64,000 nucleotides of DNA, taken from Treponema sp. GTDB lineage: Bacteria > Spirochaetota > Spirochaetia > Treponematales > Treponemataceae. The DNA lies in the NCBI GenBank assembly GCA_017935745.1, contig JAGBGX010000010.1, positions 124,001 through 188,000 of the forward strand, in the 5' to 3' direction. Each line of letters begins with the position of its first letter. The first letter of the stretch is position 1. The notes below the pieces were generated by a model. That model did no database searches, had not been told where the DNA came from, and was given only the letters and a program-made list of their open reading frames with translations. Shown here in pieces: positions 42,813-50,408 of the stretch. A program made the translations under genes and the position numbers.

Positions 42813-43649
42813 TTACAGCTGAATTCCTGTCTTTATTTTTTCGTTGAACCGCTTCAGCTTTTTTTCGTCAGAAAGAGGATTTTTCTGCCCGTTTAAAATG
42901 TCACGGAGCGCTTCCATTTCTTCGCCTGTAAACGAAACAGCCTTATGCACAGTATTCAGAAACGAGTCCGTTGCCATGGGGCAGACCGTGCGTATGATTT
43001 CAAGAATCTGTTCGGCGTACATTCTGATTTCATACTGCGCATGGCTTTCCAGCCTCAGCTTTAAAAAATGAAAGAGATTGTGCAGATCCATCTGCCAGTA
43101 GAATTCCGTGTACAGAGCGAGCGGAAGCTGTATGCGGGCGATTTCCCGCGCAAGCCCTTTTTCCGTCATTTCAGCGTATGTCCTGTAGGAGCTGCTCTGG
43201 CTGTCAATAAATGCCTGCCGGAACTGTTCGGCCTCATCAGCCTGAAAAGCTTCACCGCGCCCCTGCTTGTTATCCTTTGACTGCCGTGAAATGCATGCGC
43301 TTTCTGGAACGTAAAATTCGTCCTTCATAATGCTGTACCGCCCGGAAACTTCGTTCATTCTTCCTGTGCGGTGCCGCACCCACTGGCGGGCAACAAAGAT
43401 TGGCATTTTCAAGTGGAAGGTGAATACAACCTGCTCAAACGGCGATGTGTGCTGGTGGCGCAGCAGGTAGTCAATCAGCGCGGCATCCTGGCTCACTGTT
43501 TTTGTGCCTTCTCCATAGGAAACGCGCGCCGCCTGGACAATCCGCTGGTCGCTGCCGTAATAGTCAACCATGCGGACAAATCCCTTGTCAAGCACTTTGA
43601 ATTCCTTGTCTAGAATCGCTTCTGCTTCTGGTACAATGCAATGTGCCAT
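42813..43649 (-). CDS. thyX: FAD-dependent thymidylate synthase
   Basis: A 278-residue ThyX. The signature RHR-x7-S is RHRTGRMNEVSGRYS; flanking FEQVVFTFHLKMPIFVARQW and the C-terminal dUMP region LRLESHAQYEIRMYAEQI are present. It methylates dUMP using methylene-THF and reduced flavin. A GGAGG site precedes the ATG. The 190-bp upstream region carries a structured leader of the kind also found before two other genes. Confidence 0.95.
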   Translation of the reverse strand: MAHCIVPEAEAILDKEFKVLDKGFVRMVDYYGSDQRIVQAARVSYGEGTKTVSQDAALIDYLLRHQHTSPFEQVVFTFHLKMPIFVARQWVRHRTGRMNEVSGRYSIMKDEFYVPESACISRQSKDNKQGRGEAFQADEAEQFRQAFIDSQSSSYRTYAEMTEKGLAREIARIQLPLALYTEFYWQMDLHNLFHFLKLRLESHAQYEIRMYAEQILEIIRTVCPMATDSFLNTVHKAVSFTGEEMEALRDILNGQKNPLSDEKKLKRFNEKIKTGIQL

Positions 43650-43691
43650 AGTTCCTCCAAATTAAAACGTTCTTGTAAATTGCACACCGCA

Positions 43692-43830
43692 GGAAGTTTC
43701 AGCTTCCGAGGATTGCAATTTCATGCGCGTGCGCGCATCAGTTGATACAGACAGTTTGCAGCATAAACTGCCTGTTGAAATTTTTGTGTTCCGATGCCCG
43801 CGCGGGAAGTTGCGTTGCGGATAGCATCGG
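43692..43830 (-). promoter_or_regulatory. structured 5' leader of thyX (leader family copy 3)
   Basis: On the minus strand in order: stem CCGATGC/GCATCGG (43830-43824 with 43797-43791), AGTTT..GCAAACT hairpin (43769-43753, extended by CAG flanks), TATCAAC (43747-43741), a perfect ATGCGCG/CGCGCAT hairpin (43738-43723), a GGAAG/CTTCC hairpin (43707-43692), then GGAGG and the ATG. The same order of AGTTTGC-type hairpin, TATCAACTG, hairpin and GGAA..TTCC hairpin occurs at 54541-54627. Likely a regulatory RNA leader. Confidence 0.5.
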
Positions 43831-43837
43831 GGTTCGT

Positions 43838-44389
43838 TCATTCCTTTATTTCCGCTTCTGCCTCAATAGGGCGCATTTTCCATTCCCTGAAGGCAAAAAG
43901 CAGGCCGGAAATAAAAATCACGGCTCCTGCAATTCTTACGATTTTGACTCCGAAGTCAGCAGGAAGCATGAACAGCAGGATTGCCAGAAAAAGCGTGCAG
44001 AAAGCTTCAATGACAAACGGCCTCACATTTGCAACGCTGTCCTTCAGCCTGAAAATCATGATAAATTCTGAAACCGCCGACAAAAGAAGGTAAAATCCCT
44101 GTATGTACAGAAAAATCCGTATGACTTTTTCAATAAGGCTGAACAGGGCGAACGGAAGAATTACGGCAAAAAGCCCGATGATAATCCCGGCGATGCTCCG
44201 TGCCGTTACAGTGCGCACAAAATACGGGCTGGAAGAAATTTCCTTTGCCTTTAGAATTGAGTGGATGCCGCTGACAATCGCGCTGATTCCGATCAGTATG
44301 ACAATGACTTCTATGCTTGCCTGCGGATTGATTATTGCCAGAAGCCCGATTATTGCGCTTAAAATGCCCAGAATGATTCTTGAATCCAT
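43838..44389 (-). CDS. HdeD-family (DUF308) membrane protein
   Basis: A 183-residue protein with six hydrophobic helices in pairs (ILGILSAIIGLLAIINPQASIEVIVILIG, AGIIIGLFAVILPFALFSLI, VIEAFCTLFLAILLFMLPADFG) as in HdeD/DUF308 proteins, linked in enterobacteria to acid tolerance. GGAGGA precedes the ATG. Role here unknown. Confidence 0.82.
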   Translation of the reverse strand: MDSRIILGILSAIIGLLAIINPQASIEVIVILIGISAIVSGIHSILKAKEISSSPYFVRTVTARSIAGIIIGLFAVILPFALFSLIEKVIRIFLYIQGFYLLLSAVSEFIMIFRLKDSVANVRPFVIEAFCTLFLAILLFMLPADFGVKIVRIAGAVIFISGLLFAFREWKMRPIEAEAEIKE

Positions 44390-44400
44390 GTAATCCTCCT

Positions 44401-44443
44401 GATTCGTGCAGAGAGTTTCAAACCCCTGATGATTGCATCGGGA
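44401..44443 (-). repeat. dispersed intergenic repeat, copy b
   Basis: Minus strand: CCCGATGCAATCATCAGGGG hairpin followed by TTTGAAACTCTCTGCACGAATC. The 3' part is near identical to copy c. It lies in the divergent gap between the HdeD and methyltransferase genes, within the probable leader of the former. Confidence 0.55.
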
Positions 44444-44483
44444 TTTGCTGATTATTGAGGAAAGTGTATCATGTATTTATAAT

Positions 44484-44512
44484 TTGCAAAATAGCAAAAG
44501 TGAATTTATAAT
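44484..44512 (+). promoter_or_regulatory. promoter for the methyltransferase gene
   Basis: -35 TTGCAA (44484-44489), 17-nt spacer, perfect -10 TATAAT (44507-44512), then 6 nt to the ATG at 44519. Transcription is predicted to start at the A of the ATG. The 6-nt gap GGAATC is too close to the ATG to be a normal ribosome site. Confidence 0.7.
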
Positions 44513-44518
44513 GGAATC

Positions 44519-45250
44519 ATGAAGTTCATAAAAAATCTAGTGGAATATTATGATGAGCTTTTTCCAGTGCTGGAACCGCAGAAGGCTTTGTACAGCGAAT
44601 TCTGCTCTCTCTATAGCAAGCCGCTCCATTTTTTGCGGGTGTGCTGCGGCTCAGGCCTGTTTGAAAGCTATCTTGCCAGGCAGGGGCATGATGTTACCGG
44701 CCTGGAAACGTGCGAGGAGCTTTTGCGCACTGCCAACCTGCGCAGAAGAAACCAGCTTATGTCCATCAGATTTTTTCAGATGCATCCTGCGGATATGGTG
44801 CGGTTCCTTGGGAAGCATTTTTACAGCGTTATTTCGATTTTAAACAGCCGCATCCTTTTTCTGGGAGGAAGGCAGGAAATCAGCGCGTTTTTTTCAGACT
44901 GCCGCAAGCTTCTTGTTCCCGGCGGAATCCTTGTCATTCAGGCGGTTAATTTTGAAAACCGGGAGCATGAGAAGATGATTCAGCTTCCGGTAAAGGAAAG
45001 CATGAGGGCAAGGCTGTTTTCTGAAGTTGTGGCTGTCTCCCGGCAGGAACGGAGAATCAGCATGAACCTTGAGACCGGCTCGGGGAAAGTCATGCCTGTT
45101 GTCAAGGATTTGCCTGTGTATCCGCTTCTTCCGTGCGAAATAGAAGAGTTTGCAGAATCCGCCGGATTTCAGAGCGCTGAATTTTATGCTGATTATGACA
45201 AGTCGGAATTCACCGGAACCCAGGACAGCTTTGTCGTCCTCATAAAGTAA
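44519..45250 (+). CDS. class I SAM-dependent methyltransferase
   Basis: A 243-residue protein with the SAM-binding motif I VCCGSGLFESYLARQG, acidic loop GLETCEELLRTA and motif FLGKHFYSVISILNS, then GGILVIQAVNFEN. Substrate unknown; no adjacent biosynthetic partner. The strongest example in the window of a predicted leaderless gene. The motif I Cys-Cys in place of the usual D/E-x-G-x-G start is unusual. Confidence 0.8.
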   Translation: MKFIKNLVEYYDELFPVLEPQKALYSEFCSLYSKPLHFLRVCCGSGLFESYLARQGHDVTGLETCEELLRTANLRRRNQLMSIRFFQMHPADMVRFLGKHFYSVISILNSRILFLGGRQEISAFFSDCRKLLVPGGILVIQAVNFENREHEKMIQLPVKESMRARLFSEVVAVSRQERRISMNLETGSGKVMPVVKDLPVYPLLPCEIEEFAESAGFQSAEFYADYDKSEFTGTQDSFVVLIK

Positions 45251-45260
45251 GCGCAGCTTT

Positions 45261-45304
45261 TATCCGTGCAGAGAGTTTCATACCCCGGCGCCTTGCAGCG
45301 GAAG
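45261..45304 (-). repeat. dispersed intergenic repeat, copy c
   Basis: Minus strand: CTTCCGCTGCAAGGCGCCGG then GGTATGAAACTCTCTGCACGG. It fills the 59-bp convergent gap between the methyltransferase and ricT-like genes. The tail GAAACTCTCTGCACG is identical to copy b; the hairpin half has diverged. Confidence 0.55.
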
Positions 45305-45309
45305 ATTGT

Positions 45310-46233
45310 TCATTTGATTTTCCATTTGCTGTTTTCGCGCACAAATCTGCTGGCATTCACTTCAATCAGGCGGCCGTCTTCTCCTATCATCTTTACCATG
45401 GAAGTTATGGGATTCACTTCTATCACACGGAAATTGGTGTCGTCATAAAACAGCCGTATTCCTTCATTCGGAAGCTTTTTCCGTGCCTGCGAGTACCAGT
45501 CGTATTCATAGCTGAGGCAGCACAGAAGCCTTCCGCACTGTCCGCTTATTTTCATGGAATTCAGGCTCAGATTCTGCTCCTTTGCCATTCTGATGCTTAC
45601 CGGACGGAGCCTGTCGCTTACGCAGTTGCAGCAGTAGGCGCGCCCGCATACGCCGAGTCCGCCCGTTATCCTGCATTCGTCACGCACGCCGATCTGCCTC
45701 AGTTCAATGCGCATTTTGAATATTGAAACAAGATCCTTTACAAGCTCCCGGAAGTCAACCCTGTTTTCACTTGAAAAAAAGAACAGCGCCTTCGGCTCTC
45801 CGACCAGAAAATGGACGGTTATGAGCTTCATGTCCAGGCGGTGACAGGCTGCTTTTTCCCTGAAAATCCGGAAGGCATCTTTTTCTGTCTGCACGAGCGA
45901 GGCTGCCTTTGCAAGATCTTCTTTTGTTGCCGTCCGCACTGCCTGAACAACATCAGACGGCTTTATTCCCACAGGAACTTGTGATATTCCCATGTTTTCA
46001 GCAAGATCAAGCCCGTACCGTGTGGGAACAATAACCTTGCAGCCAGTTTCCAGCTTTGCTCCGTGCGGGGCTGTCACGTACATTCCTTCAAAAGAGTAGG
46101 CAAGCTTTATTTTATACAGTTCCTTTGGATATACAAAGCTGCCCGAATCCTCGGGTTCTGGCGTTTCCGCATCTTCGAGCGAGGATAAATCCTCAGCTTC
46201 GTCATATATGTCATTTTCAAAGATATCAGACAT
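45310..46233 (-). CDS. ricT: PSP1-domain protein, RicT/YaaT-like
   Basis: A 307-residue protein from the ATG at 46233 (GGAG site 8 nt upstream); a start at 46245 is possible. An acidic N-terminus of about 30 residues precedes the PSP1 core with ISQVPVGIKPSDVVQAVR and the Cys clusters VCGRAYCCNC and QCGRLLCCLSYEYDWY that bind Fe-S in the B. subtilis RicAFT complex, which stimulates RNA maturation. It lies 112 bp downstream of a YaaR-like gene, the same pairing as in B. subtilis. Confidence 0.88.
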   Translation of the reverse strand: MSDIFENDIYDEAEDLSSLEDAETPEPEDSGSFVYPKELYKIKLAYSFEGMYVTAPHGAKLETGCKVIVPTRYGLDLAENMGISQVPVGIKPSDVVQAVRTATKEDLAKAASLVQTEKDAFRIFREKAACHRLDMKLITVHFLVGEPKALFFFSSENRVDFRELVKDLVSIFKMRIELRQIGVRDECRITGGLGVCGRAYCCNCVSDRLRPVSIRMAKEQNLSLNSMKISGQCGRLLCCLSYEYDWYSQARKKLPNEGIRLFYDDTNFRVIEVNPITSMVKMIGEDGRLIEVNASRFVRENSKWKIK

Positions 46234-46345
46234 CTGTCGCTCCAAAAATAAAAAATAGTGTGCATCCTGCCGGGAAATATTCCTGTTTTCAAACGGACAG
46301 GCTCATCATTTTTTTCCGCAGGAAGATTCAGCATGATTTTATCAG

Positions 46346-46882
46346 TTAACTTGCCATTAAGTCTACTAACAGTCCGCTGATTTCGTTCACCCGTGCCAAA
46401 AGCGCAAAGGCTTCCTTGTGGGAATGCAGAAGCCAGTGAGCCATTTCGTCAAGCTTCTGGTTTATGATGGTGATTTTAAACTGAGGATCAAGCGGCTTTC
46501 CCTTTTTTGTAAGTCCGCGCCGCTCCCGTTTTTTCACCTCAAAGTTGTTCTTTGCAAGGTAGCGCAGGAACTGCGAGACTTTTTTCCTGTAGCTGGCGAA
46601 TTCCTCTGGAGTCTGATGCTCCTTGAGCCTGTCTGCGGCCATGTCAGCCTGATCCTTCAGGTAAACGGCAGCCTCCTCCATGTCAAGCCCGGCAATTTCC
46701 CTTGGAAATCCGTCCTTTTCCAGTGCGAATTCCGCCCGCGCTTTTTCCATTGCGCTTGAAAAAAGAGTCCGCTTCGGCTTGTCTGTTTTCTGCGCCTTTT
46801 CGTTTTTCTGCGCTTCTGCGGCACGGCGGCTTGCAATCGAATTGACTGCGGAAAAATACAGGCCGGCGCTTTCAACTTCCAT
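46346..46882 (-). CDS. yaaR: YaaR-like (DUF327) protein
   Basis: A 178-residue all-helical protein without signal peptide. FASYRKKVSQFLRYLAKNNFEV, DPQFKITIINQKLDEMAHWLL and ARVNEISGLLVDLMA match the DUF327 pattern. Function unknown; in several Gram-positives it neighbours ricT, as here. A LysArg-rich stretch (KKRERRGLTKKGKP) lies mid-protein. Confidence 0.75.
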   Translation of the reverse strand: MEVESAGLYFSAVNSIASRRAAEAQKNEKAQKTDKPKRTLFSSAMEKARAEFALEKDGFPREIAGLDMEEAAVYLKDQADMAADRLKEHQTPEEFASYRKKVSQFLRYLAKNNFEVKKRERRGLTKKGKPLDPQFKITIINQKLDEMAHWLLHSHKEAFALLARVNEISGLLVDLMAS

Positions 46883-46889
46883 TTTGCAC

Positions 46890-47306
46890 CTAAATCCTTA
46901 TCGACATTGAAGAAATCGCCTTCAGGTTTTCCCACTTTGAGACAGCGGCGGCATATTCGGCTTCTTCGTCAAGGGAAATGCAGTATCCGTGGAGAACAGT
47001 GTTTTCATCAGACTGAAATTTTCTTGTCTGGATATCGCCTATGACTGCGCATGAAGAGAGCAGCTTTACGAATTCAGGCGCGATAATGTCGCCGAGAACG
47101 ATTCCTCCGATTACAGTGACTGATTTTGCCGTTATGTTTCCGCGGATTCTGGCATTTTCACCGATGATTATGTTTCCCTGCGCGTAAATGTTTCCGTCAA
47201 TGTCACCGTCGATTCTGGCAAATCCGTTTATCTGAATGTTTCCTTTGATTGAAGAGCCGTTTCCCAGGATGCTGTTGATGGAAATGCTGTCGTTAAAAAG
47301 TGCCAT
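46890..47306 (-). CDS. bactofilin
   Basis: A 138-residue beta-helical cytoskeletal protein: SINSILGNGSSIKGNIQINGFARIDGDIDGNIYAQGNIIIGENARIRGNI shows the bactofilin repeat of about 17 residues. It polymerises into membrane-bound filaments and often scaffolds M23 peptidases. It starts 2 nt after the M23 peptidase stop region and is 7 nt upstream of yaaR, so the three are an operon affecting cell shape. Confidence 0.93.
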   Translation of the reverse strand: MALFNDSISINSILGNGSSIKGNIQINGFARIDGDIDGNIYAQGNIIIGENARIRGNITAKSVTVIGGIVLGDIIAPEFVKLLSSCAVIGDIQTRKFQSDENTVLHGYCISLDEEAEYAAAVSKWENLKAISSMSIRI

Positions 47307-47308
47307 GC

Positions 47309-48322
47309 CTACTTTACATTTATATACTTTGCAGGATCAACAACATCAGAGCCGATATGGACTTCATAGTGGAGATGCGGCCCTGTCGTGATTCCTGTAT
47401 TTCCTATCGTTCCGATTGTCTGCCTCTGGGCCACAATGTCGCCTTTGCGCACGCGGGCGGTTCCAAGATGCGCATACCGTGTGTAAATTCCATGCTTGTG
47501 CTTTATGATTATATACAGCCCGAAGCTGTCATCATACCCGACGGTGACAACCTGGCCGTTTGCCGTTGAAATGACGGGATCGCCTGTGCGCCACGTGCTG
47601 AAGTCAAGCCCTTTGTGAATGTACCACTGCTGCGTAATCGGATGGACATTCTGCCCGAATTCCATGGAAATATGCCCGATGCCGTTTTTGACCGGCCATA
47701 CATTTGGAATGTCGGAAAAAAGCGCGCCCTGGTTTTCAAGCATTCTTCCGATCTGCTCCACCGGATGGACTGCATTTTCAAGGTACGATGTAAGCTGCCG
47801 TATGTCAGACGTTTCCTTCAGGGAGCCGGACGCTATGTCCTGCACATCAAACAGCGATGCAAGGTCTGAATTTTTCCCTGCTGACTTTGAAGAAGCCGCG
47901 CTCTGGTTGATTCCAAGGATTGCGAGAGACTGGCTGAGGGACGACTGGAACCGTTTTGCCGTCTGCAAAAGGCTGTTGTTTTCATCGCGGAGCTCATCCA
48001 GGCTGGCGAGCGTTTCCTTGTTTTCTTCCCGCAGCCGTGAAATTTCAAGGCCGGAAGAAGCGTTCCGCTGGTTAAAATAGATAAAAGAGAAAGCGATTCC
48101 GCATATAATGACAGTTCCCAGTATAAGGGCAAAGACATTTGTCTGGACGCTGAAAACTTTTCCCTGGGAATGCGGAACAATCATGAGCGTAAGCTTCCCG
48201 TCAAAAAAGCGCACAATGGAAACGCAGAGTCTTCCGGCGGACGCAAAGCACATTCCGCAGGCATGCATAATACGGGAAACAATATTTTTTTCAAATTTCT
48301 TGTATTTGCGCGAATGTGCCAC
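47309..48322 (-). CDS. M23 (LytM) family peptidase with membrane anchor and coiled coil
   Basis: A 337-residue protein starting at a GTG (48322) with AGGAG upstream. One helix at about 55-75 (VFALILGTVIICGIAFSFIYF), a coiled coil at about 80-125, and a C-terminal M23 domain with zinc ligands in HKGLDFSTW and HLHYEVH. It cleaves peptidoglycan cross-links or, if partnered, shapes the wall with the bactofilin encoded next. Cytoplasmic N-terminus, periplasmic catalytic domain. Confidence 0.93.
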   Translation of the reverse strand: MAHSRKYKKFEKNIVSRIMHACGMCFASAGRLCVSIVRFFDGKLTLMIVPHSQGKVFSVQTNVFALILGTVIICGIAFSFIYFNQRNASSGLEISRLREENKETLASLDELRDENNSLLQTAKRFQSSLSQSLAILGINQSAASSKSAGKNSDLASLFDVQDIASGSLKETSDIRQLTSYLENAVHPVEQIGRMLENQGALFSDIPNVWPVKNGIGHISMEFGQNVHPITQQWYIHKGLDFSTWRTGDPVISTANGQVVTVGYDDSFGLYIIIKHKHGIYTRYAHLGTARVRKGDIVAQRQTIGTIGNTGITTGPHLHYEVHIGSDVVDPAKYINVK

Positions 48323-48443
48323 ACAATTCTCCTAAAAATAAATAGCTAAAAAGCCGCAGCTTGCAGTATATCAAACCAAGCGCACGGTGTCAAACCGAAA
48401 AAAGAGCTTTGCGCAGAATAAGCGGCAGCCTTGCAAATTCCGT

Positions 48444-48533
48444 TTGACTTCAATCTGTTCGTATGTTATCCTATTTATGTATTATCGGAGAGTGAATGTA
48501 AAACATTAAATTTTCTAAAGGCGCATCCTTTAG
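48444..48533 (+). promoter_or_regulatory. tatD promoter and leader hairpin
   Basis: -35 TTGACT (48444-48449), 17-nt spacer, -10 TATCCT (48467-48472), predicted start near 48479. The 85-nt leader has an ATG-TAA start-stop pair at 48494 preceded by GGAG, and a hairpin CTAAAGG/CCTTTAG (48515-48521, 48527-48533) extended by TTT/AAA. The gene's own GAAGGA site follows. Confidence 0.55.
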
Positions 48534-48563
48534 GAAAGTCTTCTTGTGTTTGAAGGAAAAGCC

Positions 48564-49349
48564 ATGCAGTTTTTTGATACTCACGCCCATATAGGGTTGA
48601 TTTATGACGACCCTATAAAGCAAATCAGCGTTATCCAGCAGGCAAAGCAGGCTGGAGTTACACGGATCATAAGCATAAACAACAGTCTTCATGACTTTAA
48701 AAAGGAATATGCGTTTTTAAAGTCCCAGAAGGGAATCTATCATGCGGTTGGTGTCGGCCCTTCCGAAGTGAATGCTCCCGGAATTGACTGGATAAAATCA
48801 ATTGAAGAAAGCGCCGGATTGCCGAATGTTGTTGCAATCGGGGAAACAGGGCTTGACTACTTTAAGCAGTACGGGGACAAGCGCCGCCAGATTGAGCTTT
48901 TTATTACGCAGCTTGAGCTTGCTCAGAAGCACAGCCTTCCGGTCATTATCCATAACCGGGATGCCGGGAAGGATATTTTTGAAATTCTTCAGGACAGGCT
49001 TCCCGACAAGGGCGCAATCTTTCACTGCTACAGCGAGGATGCCCGGTATGCTAAGAAATGCCTTGACAGCGGCATGAACGTGTACTTTTCATTTGCAGGA
49101 AACCTGACATACCGGAACGCGCGGAATCTCCACGAAACGGTGCTGAATATTCCGCTTGACAGAATTCTTATAGAAACGGAAAGCCCGTTTATGATTCCTG
49201 CTGAATTCAGGGAAAAAAAGCGCACCATGCCGGCGTATCTGCCTTCTACTGCGCGTTTTCTGTCTGAAATGCTCGAAATCGGACTGGATCCTCTTGCCGA
49301 GCGTCTGTGGGCGAACAGCTGCAAGGTGTTCGGGCTGCCGGAAGAATGA
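48564..49349 (+). CDS. tatD: TatD-family metal-dependent DNase
   Basis: A 261-residue TIM-barrel hydrolase from the ATG at 48564. Metal ligands are in MQFFDTHAHIG, GETGLDYFK, VIIHNRDAG, IFHCYS and LIETESPF. It probably acts as a 3'-5' exonuclease or tRNA/DNA deoxyribonuclease. It overlaps the dihydrouridine synthase gene by 4 nt (ATGA), so both are one operon. Confidence 0.93.
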   Translation: MQFFDTHAHIGLIYDDPIKQISVIQQAKQAGVTRIISINNSLHDFKKEYAFLKSQKGIYHAVGVGPSEVNAPGIDWIKSIEESAGLPNVVAIGETGLDYFKQYGDKRRQIELFITQLELAQKHSLPVIIHNRDAGKDIFEILQDRLPDKGAIFHCYSEDARYAKKCLDSGMNVYFSFAGNLTYRNARNLHETVLNIPLDRILIETESPFMIPAEFREKKRTMPAYLPSTARFLSEMLEIGLDPLAERLWANSCKVFGLPEE

Positions 49350-50374
49350 GCCTGTACCGCCCGGTGGCAATAGGAAGCCTTCAGCTGGACGGAAATCTCT
49401 TTCTGGCTCCTGTTGCAGGCTACAGCGACAGGGCGTTCCGCTCGCTCTGCGTGGAATGCGGAGCTTCCTTATGCACAACAGAAATGGTCTCGGCAGAAGC
49501 CCTTGTGAGAGGCTCTGAAAAAACACAGGAGCTTATGCGCCGCGCCCCGAATGAAAAGGCATACTGCGTCCAGATTTTCGGCGGAACGGCTGATGTCATG
49601 GCGCGGGCGGCAGGCATTGTTCTGGAGCAGACCGGGTGCGAATGCATTGACATTAACGGCGGCTGTCCTGTGCCTAAAATCACAAAGACGGGAGCCGGAA
49701 GCGTCCTGACAAAGGAGCCGGACCGTCTGTATGCTGTTGTCAAGGCTGTAAAGGATGCCTGTGCTGAATACTGCGCCGTGCACCCTGAGCGGAAGGCAGT
49801 TCCTGTCACCATAAAAATCAGAAGCGGATGGGATGCTTCCACAATAACATGGAAGGAATGTGCTGACGCCGCGCTCAGTGCAGGGGCTGATGCAATTACT
49901 CTTCATGCGCGGACAAGGGCGCAGGGGTATGCCGGACATTCGGACTGGGGTATTTTAAGGCAGCTTTCCGAATATGTTGGCGGCAGAATTCCCGTGTTTG
50001 GAAGCGGAGACGCGCACAGCCCTGAAACCGCGCGGCAGATGCTGGCGGAAACTGGTGTTGACGGCGTTATGTTTGCGCGCGGAGCAATGGGCGACCCGTT
50101 TCTGTTCAGGCGGACTGTTCAGTTTCTGACGGAAGGAGCATATCAGGCGGAAACGGTTCAGGAGCGTCTTGAAGCCGGATTCAGGGAACTGCGGATACAT
50201 GTGCAGGAACGCGGAGAACGGGCAGCCTGCATGAACATGCGGAAAAAATTCTGTGCATACAGCAGCGGAATAAAAGGCGGCGCCCGGCTGCGGGAAAAGA
50301 TTGTCGCGGCGCAGTCTGTAAGGGACTATGAAATTATTTTCAGCAGTTTCATGGATTGTGCCTCTGATTCTTGA
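49346..50374 (+). CDS. dus: tRNA-dihydrouridine synthase (DusB-like)
   Basis: A 342-residue FMN enzyme starting MSLYRPVAIGSLQLDG. LAPVAGYSDRAFR opens the barrel; the catalytic Cys is in NGGCPVPKITKTGAG; TVKIRSGW-like VTIKIRSGWD, TLHARTRAQGYAGHSDW and VMFARGAMGDPFLF follow, with the C-terminal helical tRNA-binding domain. It reduces uridine in the tRNA D-loop. A NGGCP sequence replaces the usual NMGCP. Confidence 0.93.
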   Translation: MSLYRPVAIGSLQLDGNLFLAPVAGYSDRAFRSLCVECGASLCTTEMVSAEALVRGSEKTQELMRRAPNEKAYCVQIFGGTADVMARAAGIVLEQTGCECIDINGGCPVPKITKTGAGSVLTKEPDRLYAVVKAVKDACAEYCAVHPERKAVPVTIKIRSGWDASTITWKECADAALSAGADAITLHARTRAQGYAGHSDWGILRQLSEYVGGRIPVFGSGDAHSPETARQMLAETGVDGVMFARGAMGDPFLFRRTVQFLTEGAYQAETVQERLEAGFRELRIHVQERGERAACMNMRKKFCAYSSGIKGGARLREKIVAAQSVRDYEIIFSSFMDCASDS

Positions 50375-50399
50375 ACAAATGCTTTTTTCTCTATAAAAT
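50371..50399 (+). promoter_or_regulatory. promoter for the hypothetical gene at 50409
   Basis: -35 TTGAAC (50371-50376, overlapping the dus stop), 17-nt spacer, -10 TAAAAT (50394-50399), then 9 nt to the ATG. The predicted leader is 2-3 nt and no ribosome site is visible. Confidence 0.5.
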
Positions 50400-50408
50400 A
50401 TACAGAAT

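Noticed and set aside
43781-43837. GC-rich hairpin just after the HdeD gene as an intrinsic terminator
   Set aside because: The stem CCGATGC/GCATCGG has a long loop and no following T-run on the transcribed strand; it fits better as the first stem of the thyX leader.
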